Origin: Gliomastix tumulicola
Lineage: Eukaryota; Ascomycota; Sordariomycetes; Hypocreales; Bionectriaceae
Reading direction: 5' to 3'
Assembly: GCA_001599755.1 (NCBI GenBank)
Contig: BCHX01000004.1
Location: 5,208,001 to 5,272,000, forward strand
DNA: 64,000 nucleotides
In this document: positions 11,040-22,023 of the stretch, one piece after another
Numbering within the stretch: the stretch's first letter is position 1
How the letters are laid out: each line of letters begins with the position of its first letter
The notes under the pieces: generated by a model
The model's database searches: none
What the model saw: only the letters and a program-made list of their open reading frames with translations
Told to the model about the DNA's origin: nothing
Translations under genes and position numbers: made by a program

Positions 11040-13929
11040 CTATACGTCCTTCCACTCGCTGTGCATCCAGGTGTTCTCATTTTGTGCACTCTCCGGACCC
11101 GGATCGGGATCGTATCCCAAGAACGACGAGAACTGATCCAAGGTCTGAGGGAACGAGGCGAAGCTCCCATCTATGCCGAAGAATGGCGTGTTGGACGGCA
11201 TAGGAACCATTCCGCCCTGCCGTGGTGGCTGTGTCTCTAGTGTCCTCCTCGATGTAGCCCCAGATATGCCTTGATACCGTTCATTCACCGTGTCTGTAGA
11301 AGGGCTGCTGTTCCACAGTTGCTCCCACTTCTTAAAGCGAGAGTACTCCGAGTCAGCTCTCCCCTCTGCTGTGGCAGCGTCAATCTTGGCAACGGCCCGC
11401 TCAAATGCCTCGATCAAATACGTCTCGGATCGGGCGGAATCACCGCCGGCTGACATCTCCTTGAGCATCGACAGGCCATGTTTCAATGCCTTGCGAAATC
11501 TGTCCGTGTTCCTTTGCAGACACTGCGTTGTGATGACGAGGAGGGCCGCTCTGCAGGCGCTAAACTCGGTGTATGAAGCACGGGCAAGGCCGACGCTATC
11601 ACGAAGGAGTTTGCAAATCTCCACTACCTCCAGCGAAGCCTCGATGCAGTCAGCCACGAGAAGCGAGCGTGAGCGGCCCTTCATAGCTGATGGCACATTG
11701 CCACCAGGAGTGGCGTTGGCTGATGCGCTGCTACGATTGCTGTTGCAGGGGGGCTCTCTACGGGGGAAGATAAATACTCTTCCCACGAAGATGCGTGTCA
11801 AGCAGTATTCCAGCTTCAGGTGGATCTTGCTCCGGGAGACGGACGAGTGAGACGAGTGAGACGTGAACTCTTCGTTGCTGATCGTGTTCTCTGGCAGGCT
11901 GTTCCACCAGAAGACGAGGTCGCAGCGGAGCTCGAGGATCCGGTCGACACGTACGGAAAGCTCCTGTCTGGTTGATTTTCTGAGGGCAGATCTGAATACG
12001 ATGTGTTAATATGTGCATTATGAGCTCTTTGCTGACGGTGACGCTGCCGAGGCGTCAATACACTTACATTTCGTGCGACATCTCGCTGAGCATCTGGTTG
12101 AGACGTAGGGTCGCGAGAAATTGCGCTGTGTGAGACGATGTCGTCGATGGCCACTTGTCTGCAGTGTCGACTGGTAGATCCACGTCTAGATCTGTCGCCG
12201 GGATGGACAGTGGCCTTCCATGGAAGATTCCCACGCGTCTGATACCATATGTAAGCCGTCAAGTGCGCTACAAACTGTCATAATTCTGTCAGTCAACAAG
12301 CAGTCTCCTCTCGGCGTACCTTTCAATTGTGTACACAGTCCACCACACACGATTCCTGGTTTCCCAGACACTGGCATCCAGTCCCTCTCCAGAATATCTC
12401 CTGTGCATGCCGTTTTGGATGGCAAGCTTGACCGCCAGGTTGAGGTAGATGTATGATAAGCCAGACGCATCAAGTGGCAGGGTATATATGCCGATCAGCA
12501 TGCAGGCCTGAACGCTCTCTAGTGACGACACGGTAATCACGTCTGGTACTAGGCGGCATGCCTGCTGGTAGAGCGTGACGCCGAGGGCATCCTCGGAGAA
12601 TGCGCCTGCATGGGCTCCTGGCCGCCTGTGGCTAGGATTCTCTACACGTTCGACGTATGACTCCAGGTACGCATATTGAGTGCCTATGGCGAGCACCATG
12701 AAGATAAGACATATCGCCCCTACATCGCGTCGGCAAAGCGAGTTCGCATCCTCGTATATATCTTCGAGTGTCTTGGTAAGCCAGCCACGCTCTACGTACC
12801 AGTAGTTTGCTTGGGCATGGGTAAAGAATGCATCGACGAGGAAGTCAGTCACGAATCTAGGGGGCAGGAAGGACACTGAGGTGGCCATATCGGAGGGAGA
12901 CTGTAGCTCCTCGGCGCGATAGTACTCAATGATCGGACCAGGACCCTCCTGTATCTCGCTATAAGCACGAAAACGGATGCACGGCGCAGATCTGTTGCAT
13001 ACATACCTCGCGATGGTCATTGGGAGGAACAATCCGGTCGATCCATTGTTTTATTCTCATGGAGAAGTTCCAATGTGAAAACTCGCCAGAGTAGTCTGCC
13101 AGAGAGTCAGTCAGTGAGCGTCGCGCCGCTGTATGCATGATGTCCAAAGCGGGTGCTGACGTGTGATGTTATGCCCCAACGGCTTGATGCAGAAGCCCTG
13201 GTCATCGACGCCAACGGATTCGGAGCTGCTTGATGGCACGTTCGGCGGGGGCGACGAGCGGGGAGCTGGTGGTTGCTGGTCGGAGCTCTCAGCCAAGTTT
13301 TGAGGGTTCCGCGGATCGAAAATGGCGTTCCCGGTGTATCGCTGGATAATGCTTTCGAGATACGCAACCCTGTTGGCAAGCTCCGTCGGATTCTGATCCA
13401 CCAAGATGGGCGAGATCCTGTGTGACGACAGTTAGCACTAAGCAAAGGATGGAGCGTAGTGGTCGCGACGAAGAGATGCTGGTGAGTGACTGACGCGGGT
13501 GTTGGTCTCTGCAGGGGGGCATCGCCGGTTTCCTGCCTGGGGCGAGCAGCACCATCTACGGCTGCTCTCCTGGATGCCCTGCTGGAGAACTCGCATCGGT
13601 GTCCCAGCCTGGCGCACCGGCGGCATGGGGCATCGCCCTCGCATTTCTCCTTTTGCCGGCGACAACTATCGCAGCTGCGAGTCCCATCAGTTTGGTGGCT
13701 CCGGGCCTCGGTATCCTGCCGCCGGATCAGACGTACGCTTTAGCCGCTCGTTTCCGCTCCCGGCCGGTTGCTCTGTGCCGTTGCTTTTGGGACTCCGGCA
13801 GGGATTCCATGACCGGGCGATAGAAGGGTCAACCACAGGTCTAGTGAGTTGATGCTTCAGCGTATCCGGTGGTGCTTGTTCGTGCCATGCAGACGGAATT
13901 GGAAGCATGACCGTGGGGTGCTGGGCCAT
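11040..13929 (-). CDS. Zn2Cys6 transcription factor with fungal-specific TF domain (block B regulator)
   Basis: Nuclear Gal4-type regulator. Exon 1 (13929-13733) encodes about 65 residues rich in Pro and basic residues. A 58-nt intron (13732-13675) is followed directly by the zinc cluster CDSCRRQKEKC...CRRCARLGHRC, with the canonical CX2CX6CX5CX2CX6C spacing. The next junction uses donor GTCAGT and restores a coiled-coil-like linker (ELANRVAYLESIIQRY). The middle-homology domain spans exons around 13147-12289 and 12262-12060, with QACMLIGIYTLPLD, RNRVWWTVYTIER and RVGIFHGRPLSIP elements. The tail (11801-11040) is Ser- and Pro-rich and acidic, a plausible activation region. It is the only regulator in the 11-26 kb block and a CCGG pair lies 33 bp upstream of its own ATG, so pathway-specific control with autoregulation is likely. 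Confidence 0.85.
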
Positions 13930-14233
13930 TATGAACAGGTCCGGCTAATGAGATTGGCCCGCCGGATACCGGAGTTACTCTGATAAGAGACCCGGTACGT
14001 TTGGCGGAAGTAATAAGAATGAGGGGTCAAGGTGGTGCACTGTGCGGAGGTAGCGTCATGTAGATTACGCTCTAAATGAGGTGGCAGTTACTGAGGTCCT
14101 CGGGCTAGACAGGACTTGTCTTATCATTCATATCAATGTCATGAGTCCAGACTTTACTAACAGGGGTCGAAGACAGCCCCGGGATTGCATGCTGGCTTTG
14201 GATGTCTATTTCACACGGGCTGCACATCCTTAT
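13930..14233. promoter_or_regulatory. Regulator promoter with CCGG-N3-CCGG and a GATA site
   Basis: Contains CCGG-ATA-CCGG at 13962-13972, 33 bp upstream of the regulator ATG, and a TGATAAG element at 13981-13987 that fits an AreA-type nitrogen-control site. Closely paired CCGG repeats recur in the other block B intergenic regions. Binding by the neighbouring Zn2Cys6 protein is inferred. Confidence 0.4.
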
Positions 14234-15772
14234 TTACAACCTTGGGGTGGGAACAGAGTCTGTTTCCCACAATGACTCGAGTGACTCCTCGAGTGGGCTC
14301 CCTTTCGCCCTGATTCGCTGCTTCGTCGTCTTGAACATCTTGGGAACGCCAGAGGTTTCAAGAGGCGCTCCATCTCTCACCAAATTTGCGACGGCTTTAC
14401 TAGAAAGTAGAATTTCCGGCATGCCGTGACCTGAAAAGCCTGCGATGATAAACTGCCCAGGCTTGTCTGGCACCTCGCCGAGATGAGGCATGAAATCGGA
14501 GCTGTAACCCATGACTGTGACACAATGTTAGCACCTACTCTAACAAGATGATTCATATCTGGATAGGATGCTCCGAGTGTTTGATTGGAACGTACTTCCA
14601 GTCCAAACCTTGGTGGCCTCGGCTTCACTCGTTTCCCAGCCGCGGAAGTGGCGTTGCATGTAACCATCGAAATAGGACACAGCATCCGTTACAAGCTCGT
14701 CATCGCGCACGTTGTCGAACCACTGGTGCCTGTTGTGCCAGAAACGCTGCCTGGCCCCGCCGACAACGATGCTGCCGTCAGCTCGAGGTATCAGATAGTC
14801 GTTGTTACGGGAGTCGAAGCGTATGCCGTAGGTGTTGACTAGATGAGGAGTGTCGCGACCCTTGGGTGACGCAATATGACAGCAGATACCTCGTACCGGG
14901 ACAATGCGGTCCTTGTACTCCGGCAGAACCTGGGCGGTGAATCCATTGGTAGCGTATATGACTTTGGCCGCCCTGATTCTCCCGCGCTTGGTGTTTACGG
15001 TCCACCTGTTCTCTGCGTCGGTAGTTGTTGAGACCGACTGAACGGGAGTGTAGGTTTGGAGGTTAAGGCCCTCTTTGAGAAGCCTCTGAAGCAATTGGTG
15101 GATCATTTTGGCTGGCCATAGGTGGGCGGCTGTGAATGTGAAGCAGCACTGGGCGCCTTTGACCCCCGAAACCTGCACGACCTGGTTAGAATGGAAGGAG
15201 ACCGCAGCATTGCCAGGCGAGCAATAGCTTACCCTTTCGGCATCCTCCTTTGGAACAAAACCAACGTCGCTCAGATTGACAGCCCCTGTCTTCAGCAACG
15301 CACGATAAGCCTCCTCGGTCTGCCTCGCATGCTCAGGGCTGAGGTAGACATCAATCGCCCGCGTCAAGTGGAAGTCGCAGTCGAGGTTCTCGGCCTCCAC
15401 TAGATCCTTGATGGCGTGGACATGGGACGCCTCAAAAGCCGCGAGCTGCGCCGCCGCCTCTAGACCGAACAACTTGGCGTACTTGGTCACGTTGAAGTAT
15501 GTGTCTGGTTTAACATGCCCGCCGTTCCTGCCAGATGCACCGGAGCAGACACTTCTGGCTTCGAGGAGAACGATGGAAGGGGGTTCGGGATTGTCTTTGA
15601 GCAGGTGGTATGCAGTGGCCACGCCGGCGAAGCCAGCACCGACAATGAGGATATCGCAAGTCTCAGGGAGATCTGGCGTGCTGCGGTGGCTGTCGAGTAG
15701 GCGTGGCTCGGCGGTCCAGAACGATGACGTCGGATTGGGGACAGGGCCCCGACTCGAACCTGCGCGAGACAT
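14234..15772 (-). CDS. FAD-dependent oxidoreductase, DAO family (glutamylputrescine-oxidase-like)
   Basis: Cytosolic DAO-superfamily flavoprotein, probably an amine or amino-acid oxidase. Two exons, 15772-14596 and 14514-14234, give exactly 485 codons plus stop. The intron has a GTACGT donor and a GCTAAC branch point. The ATG at 15772 is preferred; upstream in-frame ATGs (15838, 15859) would add a low-complexity tail. The FAD motif is ILIVGAGFAGVATAYHLL around residues 42-60, followed by an acidic ribose-binding residue (LLEAR). The SGRNGGHV segment is typical of the subgroup that includes bacterial gamma-glutamylputrescine oxidases and many fungal DAO proteins. The C-terminal exon carries GFSGHGMPEIL, the flavin-contacting loop. 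Location beside GABA transaminase and succinate-semialdehyde dehydrogenase makes an amine-to-GABA step attractive, but the substrate is inferred only. Confidence 0.85.
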
Positions 15773-16244
15773 GACTTCCAAAGAGATTGTGGGAAAGGTG
15801 ATTGGGTGTAGACTTTCGGAGGAGAAGCTTAGTGGCATCAAAAATACCTCTGAGAGCATGAAATGTGCCTTGAGCACAGTCTCTCGATGTGTACGTGGGC
15901 AAGCATATCGTTGTTGAAGCGAGCCCGTCCCGCGGGGGATTTGTGTCTCCTCAGTGGGCCAGCCCTTATCAGCCTGACAGGTGGCTGCACAGTGAGTAGT
16001 GCTTCTCACTCTACGTACTGTGTACAGGCCGGCCGGAAGCGAGCACCCGGCAAGTTGGGCTCAATAGCCGGTCCCGCAGAGAATGGCGAGGAGCCGGCGG
16101 CAACCAAATGCCGCCCCCGCTGAACGATGGCGGGAACGTGATAACAGGGCGTAGGTAATTGATAGCTAGCCGAGTGATTATTCGACGGTCACCAGCATTC
16201 TGTTCCGTCGCATCTGGCGTTGTGTAATCGATGTAGTTAATACA
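15773..16244. promoter_or_regulatory. Promoter of the DAO gene with CCGGCCGG element
   Basis: Upstream of the leftward DAO gene and downstream of the HAD gene. It contains CCGGCCGG at 16029-16036, 257 bp before the DAO ATG, with two further single CCGG nearby (about 16047 and 16068). No gene is seen. Confidence 0.35.
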
Positions 16245-17040
16245 CTACTTTGCCGCCGAAGCTCCGGCCTGTGATGCCGCGATAATGCCACGTGCCATGT
16301 CCGGGAAGTTCCCGGCCATGACATCCATCTCCCCAAACAAGTCTGTACAGGGCTCCTTCTCCCAGATCGTGCAGTAGGCGCCCCTGAATCTGCCACGTTA
16401 TCAGTCATTGCTCGAGCTGCCCAGGGGGGCACGGAGGTACTCACCCGGTGGACTTGGCAGCAGACACATCCCACATGTGAGCGGCCGCGAACCATGCCTC
16501 TTCGGACCCGAAGCGGTCGAGAAGTGGTCGGTAAGACTCGGGCGCCGGTTTGCCAATGCCCAAGCTGTCGCAGGACATGAAGTTCTCAGAAGGCATGTCA
16601 ATGCCGTTCCGGGAGAAATAGCCGCTGACTCTGTTGACGTCGCCGGCCGTGAATGCCCAGCAGGTGAAGCCGGCCTCGCGCAACAGTTTGAAGCATTCAG
16701 CCACACCTGGGCGGGCCTCGAGCTTCATGAATTGCTCCAAGATATATGCCAGATCGTCATCCGTCGCAAACTTGCGCGGTTCCTCGATGCCTGCCATCCA
16801 GAGCATGCGGTAGAACAGACTCTTGAAGACGTCGTAGAAGCGAATATATCGCCCCGAGATACTTAGATACGTATACTCGCGCTCCGCGGCCTCAAACCAA
16901 GTATATCCTAGAAGCTTCGGTTTGATACACTCAGCGCGTAAACGCTCGCCGAGGCGAGTCTCCAGGGCATCAAAGATGGCGTCGTAGGACACACAGGTGC
17001 CAACAACATCGAACACGACGTGCTTTTTTGTGGAAGACAT
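16245..17040 (-). CDS. HAD-superfamily hydrolase, L-2-haloacid-dehalogenase-like
   Basis: Haloacid dehalogenase superfamily. Exons 17040-16445 and 16389-16245 total 741 nt, 246 residues plus stop. The ATG at 17040 is preferred over the upstream frame start at 17130, because it puts motif I, VVFDVVGTC, near residue 9 as in the family. Asp is the expected nucleophile. FTAGD gives motif II Thr and SLGIGKPAPESY gives motif III Lys. MWDVSAAKSTGFRGAYC crosses the splice junction and corresponds to motif IV of type II haloacid dehalogenases. Fungal members are often unassigned and may act on phosphorylated or 2-substituted acids rather than halides. It sits between the DAO and GABA-transaminase genes, and a CCGGCCGG element lies 286 bp upstream. 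Its role in the block is unknown. Confidence 0.83.
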
Positions 17041-17600
17041 GGTGTCTGTGGCTAGTGTGATGATTTGATAAAGATGATGGATGCCTCCTGCGGAATGGCA
17101 ATGTGATATCGTCAGGAGTCTGATGGCCAAAACAGATGGTGATATATACCAAGTGTGGTATCAGACGGTTGAAACCTTGCCCATACTAGCACTGAAAGGA
17201 GCAAATTGGTCCGGAGGAGGCTACCCCGCTGTCCTCGCAGCCGGCGCTGTGTGCTAACTTACTCAATTAGTTCTTGGAGCGGGCGGGGTCTGATAAGCAC
17301 CGGTAAGTCGTGTGGGTGTATGTTTCCGGCCGGTCAGTGATTGGCCGGTGGTCGGCCTTTGTCGAATCCGCTGGAATTTGTGGCAGTGTTGCCTGAACTG
17401 GATGCGGTGCTTGCCAATAGTCCATCTTGTTGGATGTAGAATAGACTGACGAATTGAAGTATCACACTTTGCGGGAAGGCACAGAGCACTCAGCGTACAA
17501 CTTCGCTTCTACCTAGCCAAAAGTCTACATCTAGCCCCGTAGATTTCTCCCATCTACCTCACATGTCCTGTCTATCAACAAATTGCAATACGATTCACCT
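17041..17600. promoter_or_regulatory. HAD gene promoter with GATA and CCGG sites
   Basis: Contains TGATAAG at 17291-17297, ACCGGT immediately after it, and CCGGCCGG at 17326-17333, with another GGCCGG at about 17343. These are the elements also seen in the regulator promoter. No gene is seen in the stretch; the right end is the 3' region of the transaminase. Confidence 0.38.
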
Positions 17601-19415
17601 TCACCATTTGCTTGAGTACCACACCTCGCCCATGGAGGCCAGGGCATTATCCAATGCAGCAACGAGATTTGGAACTGCGTGATCTGAGTTAGCCACAATG
17701 CTCCCGCCTGTCGTCGTGCTTGATTCCTTACCATCAGCCTCCCCGAAGATCAGCATCGGGCGAAGGCGAACCGTCTCTTTACCACAAGTGCCGATATTCA
17801 CACCAAGAGACTTCATTTTCTTCACGAAAGCCCCAGCGTCGACGGTATCAAACGCAAAATAAGTGCTACACAGAAACGGTCAGCTGCTTTCCCCCAGGTG
17901 CAGTTAGGTCTATTCATGCTCACCCTTGGCCTTTGCCGCGCAGGTTCATGACAAGGTCCGGGTACCTTTCCGCAAGCTTCTCGAGCTCGGCGAATAGGAC
18001 TTTACCAACACGAGCCTATGTGAGGTGCCAGTCAGTCATCATGATTCGAGGGTGGAGGTGTTGCGTAAGTACTAAAGCATCCAGTGGTAGGGAGGGTACA
18101 TACACACTGCTGAACAAGATTCTTGTCAATGATCTCGTCGATGACAGCCCTGCTCATAGCCACTCGGGCCGGGTCACCAATCCAGGTGTTGAACTGTCGG
18201 TATGCCTTGTCAGGGACCAGCATGCTGTTGCCGAAGAAGTATCCTGCCGCCTGCGCTTTCTTGGAGAAAGTAACCATATCGGGAGGAGAATCGAGGTTCC
18301 AGTGGGCGTGTCCCCAAAATTTTCCCGTGGCGCCGAATCCGGTTTGGACCTCGTCTACAATCATGGCAACATTATGCTTCTTGGTAAGGTTGCGAAGGCC
18401 CTGGAAAAACTCAGGCGAGGCGTGGTTGTCGCCGCCTTCACTTTGGATCGGCTCGACGACCAAGCCAGCAACGGGACAGTGCCTATACCGGATTGTGTGA
18501 GCTGCAAATCTGATCATATGACGACGTACTAGAGTCGAAAAGGCCGCTTACCATGAAGTCAAGAGGTTCTCAACTTCCCCGAGGCATCTCTGTTCCTCAG
18601 CGGCATTCTCGGTGGCGTGCTTCTCAAGCGGATACTTCAAGGCCGGGAAGGGGGCTTGTGGCCAGTTGAATGAAGGAATGTCCAGCTTGTGGACAGCCTT
18701 TGAGCGTGTCGTAGATAGACTCCCAAATCCCCGCCCGTGGAAGGAATCTTTGAAGCTGAGGATGGCTAGGTCAGGAGACCCGGGCTTAGCATTATCGATA
18801 CAAGAGCTAATCTCTTCTGGCGACCACTCAACACCCTCACCACGCTCCCGGCGCCTGTAAAGCATGAATGCCGCTTTATAAGCGAGCTCATTTGCTTCGG
18901 AACCGGACTGGGCAGTGAAAATGCGCGGTAGTCCTTCAGGAGCCACCTTGAGAAGACCACCCTTCAGAATATCGTACCACCTGCTTGAGGGAAAATTGCC
19001 CAGAGCAGGGCGGTTCACCAACGCAGAGATTACATCGGGAGACTGAGCTGCCTTGATAAGGGCAGGGTTATTGTATCCAATGGGGATGGATGCGATTTGT
19101 GAATATCTGAGCCAAAAGCGTGAGAAAGCTGGTATGGAACAGTGCAAATTACTATGGTAGGCCGAGAAGGGGAAGTACTCACACGTCAAGGTATTGGTTC
19201 CCATCAACGTCGACAATGCTGCGAATATTATAAGTACATCGTCTCGGATTGCAATACTGTGATCTCTCGACGTACTAAGTGCCAGAACTCTTGTCGTAGT
19301 CAACGACGAAATGGATTGGCCGAGCGTCAAAAATCTCATCGAGCTTCTTGCATGCTGCCTTGGAGAGGGGTCCTGGCACCTCAGTGGTAACTGCACTCTC
19401 AAGTATGGCAGGCAT
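17601..19415 (-). CDS. UGA1: 4-aminobutyrate aminotransferase (GABA transaminase)
   Basis: PLP enzyme of class III converting GABA plus 2-oxoglutarate to succinate semialdehyde plus glutamate. Six introns split the gene. The first exon starts at the ATG at 19415 (MPAILESAVTTEVPG, then FVVDYDKSSG). Later exons carry DVDGNQYLDV, GYNNPALIKAA, ARPIF-type RIFTAQSGSEANELAYK, FKDSFHGRGFGSLS, VAGLVVEPIQSEGGD, AMIVDEVQTGFGATG and FSKKAQAAGYFF, where Lys in the last motif is the PLP Schiff-base residue. The final exon ends GEVWYSSKW before the TGA at 17601. This is a complete enzyme of about 480 residues. Whether it is cytosolic or mitochondrial is uncertain, as no clear presequence is seen. It is transcribed away from the succinate-semialdehyde dehydrogenase, with a shared 573-bp promoter region. 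Confidence 0.93.
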
Positions 19416-19988
19416 TGCGACTGATCTGGAGTAGAGTAGGTGCTTGTGGCGCAAAGGATTCCCGTGCACCCAAAATTATCATGAAAGGAGGCTGTTGTGA
19501 CCTGTGCTAGGTTCAAAGTTATATCTCCCTCAGTGCCAGCTGTCCCAGTTCGTAGCAGGAGACTCGAGTCTGCAGCAATGCCCAGATCACTGCTCAAAGA
19601 GCCACCTGTCTCTTGGATCCACATCCGCCTCCGTTCATCGCATCACGCCGGACCGGCGATACCAGGCCCGATCCGGACCCGTATTCCAGATACCGGCTTT
19701 GTAATTTGGAGTCGCCGGGATCAAAGCACACAAATACCGGCATGAAACAATCTCATGATAGATAGCTAGGTATTAATATTAAACACCGGAGTTGTCAAGA
19801 GTACACTGTAGCCGGCATTCGCTAGTGGAGATTTATCTGTGCGCCCTGATCCCTAGAGCTCCCCGACCGGTTAAATCGCTTCCTCAACGCAACGTAGTCT
19901 TTATCACGGGGCAGAAAAGCGCGACTTCATCTACACGCTGAACAATACCTTCGCAAAGAGACAAGTTGATATATCCTACTACCTCATC
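19416..19988. promoter_or_regulatory. Shared divergent promoter of GABA-T and SSADH
   Basis: Bidirectional intergenic region between divergent starts at 19415 and 19989. It holds a perfect 13-bp palindrome, CGCCGGACCGGCG, at 19646-19658 (CCGG-N1-CCGG) and several isolated CCGG (about 19673, 19693, 19735, 19787). This CCGG density fits a binding region for the block B regulator. No gene is seen. Confidence 0.42.
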
Positions 19989-21692
19989 ATGGCGATCAAA
20001 AAGAATCTGCAGGTCAGTTACATCTTGTCATCAATTCTTCCGCAAGGCTTTGTAGCTCGAATTTATTCTAATCACTTTACAGCTCCGTGATCCTTCGCTT
20101 CTCAAAGACAGCTGTTATGTAAACGGAGAATGGGTGGGAGCGCAGTCAGGGAAAGTCTTCTGTGTCGAGAGTACGTTTCACGGTTCGAGAGCGGCTTCCT
20201 TCTGTTCGATCACTGCTGTGATTCCTCGATGACATGCCATATACTAATTCCGTGTTTCAGATCCCTCAACCTTGGCTGAAGTTGGAACTTGCCCTGAGTT
20301 CGATCAGCAAGATACCGAGCTTGCTATCCAGTGTGCTCAGGAGGCCTTTGAAACATACCGACGCACGCCTGCCAGGACGAGATCGCGCCTACTGCGTCGT
20401 TGGTATGAGCTTATGATCGAAAACATAGACGATCTCGCTCGTATCATCACGGCGGAAAACGGCAAGCCGTTGGCTGATTCTAAGACGGAAGTCAACTACG
20501 CGGCGAGCTTCTTTGAGTGGTTCTCAGAAGAAGCACCACGCATTTACGGAGACACGATTGAGGCGAGCAACCCGTCATGCCGTCTCATTACTCAAAAAGA
20601 GCCCATTGGCGTATGTGGTCTCATCGCTCCGTGGAACTTCCCGGCCGCCATGATCACGCGAAAGGCTGGTCCTGCCCTGGCCGCCGGGTGCACGGTGGTC
20701 GTCAAGGCTCCAGCTGAGGCACCACTGACAGCTCTCGCCCTGGCACAACTTGCAAGCAGAGCAGGGATCCCAAGGGGAGTTGTGAACATCGTCACCTGCC
20801 TTGAGAATACGGTAGCTGTGGGCGAGGTTCTTACCACGCATCCTAGCATCAAGAAGGTGTCATTCACTGGATCGACCGCAGTTGGAAAGCTTCTCATGCG
20901 CCAGTGCTCATCGACTCTTAAGAAGCTGTCCTTTGAGCTCGGAGGCAACGCGCCTTTCATTGTCTTCGAGGATGCTGACCTTGATATTGCCCTACGTGGT
21001 CTCATCGCCTCAAAATTCCGCATTTCCGGTCAGACATGTGTCTGCGCGAATCGCATCTTGGTGCACCGAGCTGTCTACGATAAGCTCATTTCGATGGTCG
21101 TGGACACAGTCAAGAGATTTGAGATCGGAGATGGTATGGCGGATGCCACCACTCATGGGCCTCTCATTCACGGCCGTGCAGTTGCCAAGGTTGATGAACA
21201 CGTCAAGGACGCGGTGAAGAAAGGTGCTCGAATTCTCCACGGTGGCCAGCGTCTTGACCTTGGCCCCAACTTTTTTGATATCACTGTCCTCGCTGATATG
21301 AAGCCTGGCATGAAGATCTGCTCTGAAGAGACATTCGGTCCTGTGGCCGCATTCTTTCCCTTCGACTCTGAGACAGAAGCCATCACTATGGCTAATGAAA
21401 GTGAGGTCGGTCTAGCCGGATATTTCTTCAGTAAAGACTCAAGTCGGTGTTGGCGCGTCGCAGAGGCGCTCCAGGTTGGAATGGTCGGCGTGAACGTCAG
21501 TAAGTGCACGCCTTTTCATCCCGAGCTTTCTAGAATAATTTCAAGAAGGACTTACTGACAATTCCAGGCGCAATTAGTGACCCAGCTGCACCATTCGGCG
21601 GAGTCAAGCAGAGCGGCTTTGGGAGAGAGGGAAGCAGATACGGCATCGATGAATTTGTCGTCACGAAGATGATAATGACCGGCATTGAGTAG
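19989..21692 (+). CDS. UGA2: Succinate-semialdehyde dehydrogenase (NAD(P)+)
   Basis: Aldehyde dehydrogenase superfamily, SSADH branch, oxidising succinate semialdehyde to succinate, the second step of GABA breakdown. Exon 1 (19989-20012) encodes only MAIKKNLQ. Exon 2 continues LRDPSLLKDSCYVNGEWVG. The main exon follows from about 20261, and a last exon after about 21567 ends TKMIMTGIE before the TAG at 21690. Key elements are VCGLIAPWNFPAAM, FTGSTAVGK, catalytic Glu in FELGGNAPFIVFED, catalytic Cys in SGQTCVCANR, and the C-terminal PFGGVKQSGFGREGS. Length is about 490 residues, usual for GabD-type enzymes. The divergent partner is GABA transaminase, so the pair completes the route to the TCA cycle. 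Confidence 0.93.
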
Positions 21693-22023
21693 AGTGGAAT
21701 AGACTTACAAAGGCGGAACCTCCGTGCGAACAAACAAGTTCAAGTTAAACCTGGTGATGAATGACTGTGCACAGAAGAGGTACCCTTCCTTATCTAGGTA
21801 AGTTTCAACTACACCCCGTCTTGAGATCAATATGATAATGCTAGTTTAATCCCAGTAATGGAAAGTGCTCAAAATATTCCTCATGAAGCTGTGATGAATT
21901 CAACGGGTAATGATCATTGGATTTTAATCGAGCTGGATGTATTTATTATGTGGCCGTTTGAAACATTACGTGCTGCTAGCGGAAGGCGGACTGAAGTTTC
22001 GACTGTATTTGTATTCAAGGCTG
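21693..22023. other. Convergent 3' spacer
   Basis: The SSADH and tartrate-dehydrogenase-like genes end toward each other. The A/T-richer sequence is consistent with two 3' untranslated regions. No gene is seen. Confidence 0.45.

Noticed and set aside
10721..11170. 149-codon minus-strand frame at the regulator 3' end
   Set aside because: Wrong phase relative to the regulator exon and no homology; overlaps the regulator C-terminus.
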